Shown piece by piece: positions 46,408-56,600 of a stretch of DNA of 64,000 nt. The DNA lies in the NCBI GenBank assembly GCA_024138025.1, contig JAMXBD010001046.1:372001-436000 (forward strand). The letters are read 5' to 3'. The first letter of the stretch is position 1. Every line of letters begins with the position of its first letter. This DNA comes from Combretum micranthum (Eukaryota > Streptophyta > Magnoliopsida > Myrtales > Combretaceae). The notes beneath the pieces were generated by a model that did no database searches, was not told the origin of the DNA, and saw nothing but the letters and a program-made list of their open reading frames with translations. Made by a program: the position numbers and the translations under genes.

Positions 46408-47364
46408 ATGGCGCCTCGCAGAATGGTTAACCAGCGATGTATAGATGAAATTTATGAGCTTGAAAACTTAGATCAGAGGATTGGAGCTATGATTGATGAG
46501 AGGTTAGAACAAAGGATTGGACAGATGATCGATCGGCGACTGGATGCTGCAGTAACCCAGATCACAGAAAGGATGGAGGCACTTTTGGTGAATCAGAATA
46601 AAGGTAGAAACCCAAATCCTAATCTGGTGCCTAATTCTGATTTGATACATGATGTAGGTTATGAGGAATCCGATGATGATGCTTCTTTTGTTAAGGAAAA
46701 TAGTAGTTGCAGGGAATTAATGATGAACACAAAAATCCTAGAATTTGATGATGATTTCTCTTCTGTTGATGGGGATTACTATGATGAAGAACCAATATTT
46801 GACGTTTATGAGGAAGATGAAGGTGATGTCTTTGAAGGAAAAGGCAATTTTGAATCAGTTTATGATGAAGTTGTGTTGGAGGCTATAGGTGATGGAAGAC
46901 CTGTTTTTGACACCGAGTATGTTGAGGAAGAATTCGTAACAGGTGGTGAACAGGAGATTCATGATTCTGATATTGTGTCTACTTTAGTGGGTAAGCAGGT
47001 TAAAGGAGAACTTGAGTTATCTCAAGTAGCCATTCCAATAGTGAAGAAGTTTCAAAGTGTGTTTCCTAAAGAATCGCATGATGGCTTACTACCTTTACAT
47101 GATATTCAATACCAGATCGATCTTGAACTAGGCATAACCCTTCTAGACCATCTTCATGATCGAATGAGCCCAAAAAAACATGAAGAGCTGAGAAGACAAG
47201 TTGAGGACTTACTGCATAACATGGTTAAAATTCGAGGTCGAATTTTGTCCAGCCTGGAGAGGATGATGCAGCATAGGATGAAGAGACGAAAAATCCTATG
47301 TCGACTACCGGTATTGGAGCAGTATACTTTACATGTCTTTTGGGTTTTTCAAATTCGTAATTAA
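46408..47364 (+). CDS. Fused gag N-terminus/RT N-terminus frame of a deleted gypsy element
   Basis: ATG at 46408, 21 bases past the primer site, is the natural gag start. Residues 1 to about 65 form a charged coiled-coil-like gag start ('RIGAMIDERLEQRIGQMIDR'). An acidic linker follows, which in full elements lies near the protease ('FDDDFSSVDGDYYDEEPIFD'). Then come 'FQSVFPKESHDGLLPLHDIQ' and 'HEELRRQVEDLL', the start of gypsy RT. It ends in a tail translated out of frame from the pol end and LTR. Most of gag, the protease core, RT palm, RNase H and integrase are deleted. It is a non-autonomous deletion derivative; the frame has stayed open in both arms. Confidence 0.7.
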   Translation: MAPRRMVNQRCIDEIYELENLDQRIGAMIDERLEQRIGQMIDRRLDAAVTQITERMEALLVNQNKGRNPNPNLVPNSDLIHDVGYEESDDDASFVKENSSCRELMMNTKILEFDDDFSSVDGDYYDEEPIFDVYEEDEGDVFEGKGNFESVYDEVVLEAIGDGRPVFDTEYVEEEFVTGGEQEIHDSDIVSTLVGKQVKGELELSQVAIPIVKKFQSVFPKESHDGLLPLHDIQYQIDLELGITLLDHLHDRMSPKKHEELRRQVEDLLHNMVKIRGRILSSLERMMQHRMKRRKILCRLPVLEQYTLHVFWVFQIRN

Positions 47365-47880
47365 TAATGCGGTTAATGCCTTTAGAATATCATTTAATAT
47401 TTTTTAAAGAATAATTTTTAGTATCATTTATTAGGATATTAATAGGATTTAATGTTTTTTAATAGATGTCGGTTTCATAGGATTTAATGTCTTTTAATAG
47501 GATGTCAGTTTTAGTTTTTCCTTTTAAATGTTATTTAATATTATTTAATAGGTTTTAGTCATTTTTCAGTTATGGCAACTTTTAAGCTTGTCTATATATA
47601 TGTAAGCCCTATGGCATATGAAAGAATATCTTGTTTTTGAATGAAATTTGTTTGAGAGTGTTCTCTCTTATTCCAAAACTCGTCTTCTTAAGTAGATTTC
47701 GATTTTTGATGCCAAATATCTAGGTATTCTCAGAATCAATAGATATTTGAAGATCACAAGCCGGGTATTCGTGCGCGAATCAACGTCTTGCGATTGTTCT
47801 CTTTTATTCCGCTGCGTCAGTATGGGAGACAAGATACAATTTTATAAAAGATCTCAAAATCAGCCCCAAAAACTATAGAT

Positions 47881-48585
47881 TTAGGGACGGACGTAGTATG
47901 AGATAAATGGGAGGTCGAAACTTAATTAAGTTAATATTAAAATTATCGATATGTATTTACTCATTATTATAACTACATTGAATTTAATATATGTGTAAAA
48001 ATTTTGTTAATGACTTCACTTTTATATTTTCTAACTTTACAAGTATGGAAAAAATCACTCAATAAAAGTATAGAAAAAATTGTTCAATAAATAATTAAGG
48101 GTATTTAGTCAATTTGGTAACATATGATGCATATATTACTTGACAATTAACTAAAAATTAAAAAATAGAGTTAATAGATGATATAATTGATGTTATTTAG
48201 AAATACTTTATGTGATAAAATCATAACATTTGTAATGTAGATAATATAATTATTAGTTGTAGTGTACTACTAATAAAGTTGTTTACAAGAATTTGTTTAG
48301 CTAAATATAATTTTATGATTAATGAATTTGATTCTAATATGAATGTTGAAAGGAGGAAAAAATGTGTATTGAAAATGTATACTCATGGAAATTGAACTGA
48401 TGATTTCATGAAGGTAAAACCAAATACTTAACCGCTATACTATTTCTAGTTTTATGATATTTTTTGCCTTTTATAATATACATATAATACATATATTTTT
48501 TTCTTATTTAAAAAATATTCAAAAAATTAATATTTCCGAGTCTGGGGGCTACGGCCCCTGCCACTCCCCCTATAGATCCGCCCTT
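47881..48585. mobile_element. hAT-type non-autonomous transposon, 705 bp
   Basis: Flanked by a perfect 8-bp duplication CTATAGAT (47873-47880 and 48586-48593), the length typical of hAT elements. Ends ttagggacggacgtag and (complement) aagggcggatctatag form an imperfect terminal inverted repeat around AGGG.CGGA. The right end has the GC-rich block gggggctacggcccctg seen in common plant hAT MITEs. The interior is AT-rich with no open frame of note. Confidence 0.85.
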
Positions 48586-48593
48586 CTATAGAT

Positions 48594-50610
48594 TAATATC
48601 TTATAAAGTACTTATCAATTTGGATAGGTTGATTATTTTATGAGACCCACCCAATTGCATTTCTATCAAGGACTTTTTGCACCTAATTTTGTTCATTTTT
48701 AAGGAAAAAATTTTTTCTTTTATATTATGAGAAATTCAATTGTCATTTTCATGATGTCGAAAATCTTACTCTATTACAAGTTTAATGAAATAAAATATCT
48801 CGTAATATTTATTTTAGAGGTAATTATCTCCATAATCCAAATGTGTGCAAAATAATGAGAAAAGTCGACCTGAACTCCCACGTCATTCTCATTCCCTACA
48901 GTAAAAGCTAAAAGGAACCGTGAATTGAGGGATCCATAATCTATTGGGCCTCATTATTCTCAACATCCTCAATAATTGTGTTTTTCTCTCATCTTTACCT
49001 TCACGTCAACAGCTGCGCCCCGTCGGCTCGCTCTCTCTTCAAGAATTGTTACGACATTTATTCCTACGGAATAATCCGAAGAGTCGACTTGAACTCTCAA
49101 CGTCTTTCTCATTCCCCACAGCAAAAGGTAAAAGCCCACAACCTATTGGCCTGCATTATTCTCGACATCTTCAACTCGACGGTGTCCATGTTAAAGCTAC
49201 TTAGTGATTGCCTTTCTCTCTCGTCCTCCTGTCATCACGTGAACAGCTGCGTCCATGCTGTAGAGAGCTCGAGTTTGTGGATTTTTTTTATCGTTAAACT
49301 TGAAATTTAAGCACGAATTCAGCTTGTTTAACTAAATGAACTTTATTTTGAGTTGAATCTCAGCTCATCTAGAATTGCAAAAGAGCTCAAGTTTGAACCA
49401 ACCTTTTTATCAAACTTGAAATTCAGGTTCGAGCTTAACTCGTTTAATTAATGTGCTTTATTTCGAGTTGAAGCTTGACTCTTTTACAAATCGAGCTCGA
49501 GTCAAAATGAGTTTTTTATCGAGTTTAAGATCAACTAAGCTTATTGAGATTGAAACTCAAGCTTGAAATTAACTGGTTTTGATAGCTTACATTTTATTTT
49601 TTTTCGAATTTAAAAATAATATGCCACTAAATATATATACATATATATTAAATAAAAATTAGTTATCATTGTTTTAATTATATATTCATTTAAAATAATC
49701 ATAAATATAAAACCTATAAATTTGTTAACGAGCTTGTTCATGAGCTTGTTAAAATTTTCTCATATTAATAATTAGTTATTTAAAATTCAAAAGTATGATT
49801 ATTTACTTGCACTTTATTTGTTTTTGTGATTGCTTGTCTGAATTTTATCATATTTGCAATTTGTTAGTTAAATAGAATGAGTTTAAATATTATAAATAAC
49901 CTTGTAAAATTTGAAATAGTAAGTTAACACCTTTATATATTAGCTAGTTAAATATAAAAGTGAACAAAATCAAAGTATCAAATATAATATCTACCCGGTC
50001 ATTAAAATGGAAAGAAAAATTCAAACCCGATACATTTTATTTGGGACATCAAAGGTGATGCTGCTAGAGAGCAAGACGATTGGCTATTCATTTATTTATT
50101 TGACAGGATATACCTTTCTACTTTTCCATAGCTTCGGTTGAAGGAAAAGAATCAAAGCCTTGTTAAAACAGGAGTTTAGGTTATGTTCTTTTGTTTGTGT
50201 ATACTGGAGTCTGGACTACACGTGTTGAGGAATTAAAGTTTGGCCGTTTAGGTATGCTGGCTTATTTATTGTATAATTCCTCCCCCCCCACCCCCCCCCC
50301 CCCCCCCCCCCCCCTCCCTGTTTGAGCTTTTGATGATCATTTTTGATCGAACAAATTAGGAGTTATATCCATCAGGAATTTGCATCGGAAATAAGAGAAT
50401 TTGAGATTATGTTTCATGTTTGAATGTCAAAGCCTTTTACATTTACCTATGGGGTATAAACAAGTTTTTGCATTTAATGTTTCAAATTTATGATGTGTAT
50501 GCGTGTGCAATTCTTGATAAATTTCAGTAGTGCCATTTGTTTTCTAAAGCATATCTAATAACACACACATATGGTTTTCAGGTGAAGAGTCATTTCAATT
50601 AAGAAACAAG
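48594..50610. other. Upstream region of the ankyrin gene; repeats, no gene
   Basis: Holds a diverged tandem duplication of about 190 bp (48864-49045 and 49082-49265, offset about 218), with shared words such as 'gtcgac.tgaactc', 'ctcattcc' and 'tgaacagctgcg.cc'. Then 49290-49600 has about two and a half copies of an approximately 120-bp AT-rich unit ('aaacttgaaatt.a.g', 'cgagctcgag'), with 'gagcttgttcatgagcttgtt' at 49732; such words are common in degraded plant hAT-like repeats. A poly-C tract is at 50282-50318. Open frames at 48944-49310 follow the duplication and have no known product. Confidence 0.5.
50282..50318 (+). repeat. Poly-C tract, 8 and 24 consecutive C
   Basis: C8, A, C24, T, CCC within 37 bases, about 290 bp before the putative start codon of the ankyrin gene. 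The G-rich complement could fold as a quadruplex and the C strand as an i-motif. Such long runs are rare in plant DNA of this AT content. Exact length may be a sequencing artefact. Confidence 0.9.
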
Positions 50611-53600
50611 ATGACGAGAGAACCAGATTCGATCTTATTCCCTGAGGTTGCACACCAATCACCAAACAACAACTCGATGAGAAGTGATGTGCCTCAGATT
50701 CTACGAGCAAATTCAAGACCAAGTGAGTTTTATTGATCCATGTCATATTTTCTTTTAGATTATTTTTTTTTTGAAGTGTATAATAAATGAACAGCTAGAA
50801 AATTTTCCTGTTCACATCCTCATCATTATGATTTCTTAAATTACTCATTAACAAAGCCTTTTTCTTTAATTTGTAATTACTCCATCCATCTTTTGAAGTA
50901 TTTGCAACTGCTTAAACTAATTACAACCTTCTTTTAAGCAATAATTAGAAAACTCCTATTTAAGAGACATTTTGTTGAAGAAACATGTCTTTTGACTTGG
51001 GTGTAATTTTTGGAATAATTGTTTTTTTTATATAATTGATACAGTATGATATGACCTCGCATCATGTTGTTTAATTGTCATAGTAAATATTGATATATAT
51101 ATATTATATAGATTATATAGAAAGATAGTGGTTATACTATATTTATTATGATATGATTCATTTGACTATATATCTTTTAAATTAAAAAAAAAAAAAAACC
51201 TTCTATGATTAGTATATTTTTAGTAATGATGTTATTTTACTTTATCACTTGTGCCTTTTCACTAATTGAAGTTAATTACTTTTAATTAATTTTTTCATGG
51301 TGGTTACAAAGAATTGCCACTTTTAAAGTTTTACATAAAAGAGTTGTAATGTTTGCATGATGTAGTATTAAATAACATAACCCTTGACATATAGCATTAC
51401 ATTTTTACAATTTGAAGGATTACAGCCTTTCCCACATTGACATGAGATTAATTAATATACACATAATATATAATGAAATAATAACATAGGAAAATTTGCA
51501 AATAACTCTCCAGAACTTTTACCAAGATGTGGATTCGCCCCATCATTTTTCAAAGTGAGATTTTTTCACTTCAATGAAAATTTAGGGGGCCATAAATGTT
51601 AAGTATTTTTAACTATACCAATTTTTGAAAGTTTATGGGGATAAAAATGCTTATTTTGAAAGTTTAAGAGGTGAATCCATGCGTAGGTAAAAGTTTGTTA
51701 ATTTTCCCAATAAAATATATATAATATTATAATTGATTTAAAACCTTACATCATTAAAGTTTTAATCATGATAACCTTGTAAAAATTTTTCATATTTCAC
51801 AAAAAAAAAATCCATATATAGTTTTCCCTTGAATATTATACGGCCTTATAATTTGTTTTATTAATAGTAGAAGAAATTACAAGCTATAAGGGGATAAAAT
51901 ACCTTACTTCTTGTGATTTTACAATAATATTTTTGACCTATTTAATCATAAAATAAAATAGTACTATGCCTTTTACCAAAAAAAAAAAAAAAACAAACAA
52001 TTTGGAAGGAATAATTTCTCCCTCATATAACCTATTTTATGTCTTAGATAAATAATTATCTTTCCCATTTTTAGCCCTTACATATATATTATATATACAC
52101 ACACACACCTACATACATCAATAAATCATTATCTAAAATAAGATTGAATCTTAGCATGAGATCCAATGGAATTCCCCAAAGCCATGCCGATCCTACCACC
52201 AAATTTTCTTAATCCCTATATCTAATTGGGCTTTTGTAGTGTAAAAGAAGGGAATCTAAATCTCCCTAGCTTCCTTAGCAAACTAGTTGGCTATGCTATT
52301 TTGTTCCCACCAAACATGACTAAGCTTACCTTGTCTTTCCTTTAGCATAAACTTTGCTTAAGAGATATCATTTCATATGTTTCATCTCATTGTATCAAAG
52401 GATAACCATCTTGAAACTACTAGTGAATCCATTCCAACTAGAACTTGTTGGAATAATAAAACCTGCAAGGTTCAAGACCTTACACTATGGTAATTAGTTC
52501 ATTGGATTCAATAGACTTTTGAGGGGAGGAGAAATTAAATGACAATGACATTTTTCCCTTAGAATCCCTTAATATGCTGCCCTAACCCCCACATCTTTAG
52601 TTAAACAATCATTAACTTTAACTTTAGCATGATTCCTTTTAAAGCGCATCCAATTTAGAGATTTAACTTGTTTTCCTTTTAGGTTTTTTGATGATACCTT
52701 TAAATCATTCATCATCATTAACTACTTGCTTACTAGATGGCGAATTGACCCGACTAAGATTCAAAAGATCATTTATAATATATGAAACAAGAATCTTTGG
52801 TGAACAATAATTGTTTCTTTTTTTTCTATGGTTTCTTTCCATCTATAAATGCAATGAAGTCAAATTAGGAACATAAACACATATGTGATGTTTGATATGA
52901 CATTCTTTACTTTTCTAGATCTTTAACATGACATTTACTAATGAAATATACATGGAATACATGCATTACCAAAATAAGATGCTATTCCATAAATTAAAGG
53001 GATATTTATATGGGAAAAAGACATATATAGTTGTTTCACAATCCTATTCACACAAGACACCAAGATACAATAGACATATCTCATGAGCATTATTTCTCAT
53101 CAGAAGGCATAGACGATCAAATGGCTCACCACATGAAGAAATATATTTTTACAAGTAAGAACTTATGAAGAAAGATATTTTGGCAAGTAAGATCTTATGA
53201 TTGAAGAGAGTATAGAGTCCAATGAGGGAGGACCTTGTTCTGATGTGATTATATGCATTGGATACTAAAAAATGAGCCAAAAGAGAAGACATCCAAGTAG
53301 AGGAATCATATACCCTTATTAAGGATGTAATGAAAGAAGTTTTTGTGAGACCAAAAGGAAGTTACCTTACTAGTGTCTACATCTTAAGAGTTGTCAACCA
53401 AATGTCTATGACTCCTAATCGAAGGAAAGTCATTGGGACCAAGAGTGATAGATAGCTTATAGGAAGCCAATGGTCTAACCAAAAGTTAATCTCACCTTGA
53501 CCTAAGCCAAAAGAAGATGTGAGGTTCAACTAAATCTCGAGTCCTGAGGAGTCATTTCCACAGGGGGATGACATATGTGAAGTTCAAGTTTGGAGGATTT

Positions 53601-56600
53601 TTCCCTTTTTGGCCATGCATGTAACATGAAAATAAAGATTTTGGAGTCTTAAATTTCCACGAATGTTTGATTTCAATTTTTTTGGAAACATTAGATAAAG
53701 ATCGAATGTTTAGTCCTCTTTCTTCAATAACATGGCATTTTTCCATGAAGCCCTATGAATCAAGTGAGATTTATTTGAATCTCACCAAAAGAATTGTGCA
53801 AAAATACTTTCCAATTTTTAAGAACCTATTTAGGGGGATAAATTAGTTAAAAGAGATACAAAGGGAGAGAAAAGAGTACACTTCTTATAAGAGTGAACAT
53901 CCCCTCCATTAGTTTGCCAAAGCTAAGATTAGCCTAATTATGTAATCTACTTGATACATTTTAAAAAGTTCACTAAAATTTTATTGATATCTCTAACCAA
54001 TCATAAGATAGTGACATAACGAGTAGTGTAACAGACAAGATCAATCAATGATTAATCTTAGAAACTACACGAAATTGAGGAAAATCTTCACTCAAAGAAT
54101 TTTGAAATATTATTTATGATGAAAATTGTTATGTAACAAGAAGATAATGATTATATAACATCACTAAAAAAATCCATAAGCATCCAAAATACAAAATTGG
54201 AACTAAAATTTTGAGGCTCGTTTTGAGGCCATAAATGAAGGTTTTTTGGCTAGAAATATTTTCTTAATGAGACAATAATGCAAGAATACATTTTCCAGAT
54301 GACTTAAACCCATTCATGAAAAGAATACAATTATTAGTAAAGCACATATGATAAATCAAAGAAGAAACATAAGCTAATTTACTATGATTTCCCCCTAGCA
54401 AATGCCGACCCAAAGCCACCGGTGTTGAAGGTAAGGCTGCCGATGTTGAGCTTAAGGCTGCCAGCCTACAACCAATGTAACAAATTTTGCCAAACGTGAC
54501 TCAAATCCAATGGTAGGCTAAGGCCATCAAGGTTTTATCCTAAGCCTCGGCTTACTTTGACAAAAGCTACCAGCTTTGTAACAATCTTTATTCCACATGA
54601 CTTTTAGTTTGTTGTATTGTATTTTCCTTTTTTTGAGATAATAAATAGTGTATTTTAGGGCTTTTTCTGGATAACTCATATTTTATACACTTAAAACTCA
54701 TTTTGAAGAGATTTTCTCTTGGAGATTGCAAGTTTTTCAAGTGGTTTTGGTTTTAGAAATCATCCCATGAGTTGATTTCTGTCCTCTTTGCTTTCACACT
54801 ACGTCAGATTAGTATTAGAGCAAGGTGAGTTCTTGGGAAGATGGTAACCAAAACCAGTGTTGATGGAAGTCATGTTCTTGATGATGATTAGGATGCGGGA
54901 GTTCGAGGAATTGAATAGTCGGTTCCTAGGGTGGTAATCGAAGCCATGGATCAAAGAATCAAACAGGTGGAACAGCATCTTGAAGATTTGATTAGGCATT
55001 TTAATGCGATGGTGGTAGATACCAATAGAGACAAGGATATTAGTGGGAGATGGCCAAGGGCAAGGGATGCTTACGATAGTCCGATCAATCAACCTGTAGC
55101 TAAAAATCAATGGGCACAGATTCCTGATGATGACTTCGCTGAGGAGGATGAAATTTTGTATGAAGAGAGACAACTGCAGATACGAGGCCATGAATGTGGA
55201 GGTAGGTATCGAAGAGATTATCATAGGTATGATTAAAGCAATAATGGTGATTTTCGCTTGAAGGTAGATATCCTCAACTTCAATGGTAATCTTAATATTG
55301 AGGAACTTCTGGATTAGTCATTGGAGGTAGATAGGTTCTTTGATTATATGGAGACTCCAAAGGAGCATGGGGTAAGGTTGCTTGCATGTAGGTTGAAGGG
55401 AAAAGCCTTTGCTTCATAGGAGAGTTTACATAATGGAATGCCGAAAGAGGGTAGATAGCCTATACGGATGTGGTCCGTATGAAATAACTGCTACGGTGGG
55501 ATTTCTTGTTACCTAATTATGTGCAAATCATTTCCCAACAGTACCGATGATGTCAACTAGGAACACGTTCACTACTGAGTTCTTCAGACTTGTTGAACGT
55601 AATGATCTTAGAGAAAGTGAAGGCCAATGGGTAGCATGATATGTGGATGGTTTAAAGTTGCAAATTAGAGACAGGATTAGGGTCATTGTATGGAGGACTT
55701 TGAATGAAGCAAAGAACATGGCCGTTAAGACCGAACTAATTTTGTAGGAGCAGAACACCATATTTGCAGGTAGCAAAAAAGGTTATGGAGTCGAGGGTGC
55801 TGGTAGTAGTGAGGTAGTATATGAGAAAAATAGAGGTGTTGTAGAAAAGCATAGTGAAACTATTGAGAAGAAGACTAACAAGGCAGTTGGCAAGAAGCCA
55901 TAGAGGCCAAAAAAACCCACAAGTAGAATAATCCATATGCTAAACCTATCCTGGGTAAGTGATACTATTGCAATTAGTTAGGGGACACATCTAGTGAATG
56001 TCCAACTAGAAAGAGTGTGAGCATCGCAGAGCAAGATGAAGGCGAAGAGGTTTATTGTGAGCCTCATCGAGAAGAAGATTATTTTGATGAAGGTAATGAG
56101 GATGTTGAGCAAACCTATGTTATTAGAAAATTGATGTTAGCATCCATGCAAGAAGAGAACACCCATAAACACCAACTGTTTCACATTAGGTATGCTATTG
56201 AGGATAGAGTATATGATCTAATTGTTGATAGTGGGAGCTATGAGAACATTATTAGGCGAGCAGTTATTCATCAACTACAGTTGCTAGTAGAAGAACATAC
56301 TAATCCTTACACTATAGGGTGGATTAAATTTGCTGAATGGATAGAGGTGAGGGAGAGACGTAGAGTGTCGTTTTCCATTAGCAAATATCAAGATGATGTC
56401 TACTATGACATTGTAGAGATAGATGCATGTCACCTGCTATTTGGAAGACCTTGGTAACATGATGTGAATGCTCAACATGTAGGGAAAGAAAATATATATA
56501 GACTAGAGAAGGGTGGTGTGAAGTACACCTTGTTGCCTCTGAAGATAGCGAATCACACCAAAGCCTGCAAGGTAGAGGGGCACTCTTTCTTGATAGTCAC

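Larger units (their letters stand above)
45131..47820. mobile_element. Palindromic gypsy derivative with arms of about 1.2 kb
   Basis: Left arm 45131-46361 is the reverse complement of right arm 46602-47820, with a 240-bp spacer. The spacer holds the last bases of a 5' LTR (ccgctgcgtca), the primer site tggtatcagagcc at 46375, and the gag start. Right arm, read plus: rest of gag start, a fused RT N-terminus, the end of pol, then the 3' LTR ending at 47819 in ctgcgtca. The left arm repeats this backwards, so the unit begins tgacgcag and ends ctgcgtca. The arms differ by scattered substitutions and a deletion of about 30 bp near 47300 in the right arm. No convincing target duplication (caatg against gtatg). 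A hairpin product of reverse transcription is the likely origin. Confidence 0.85.
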
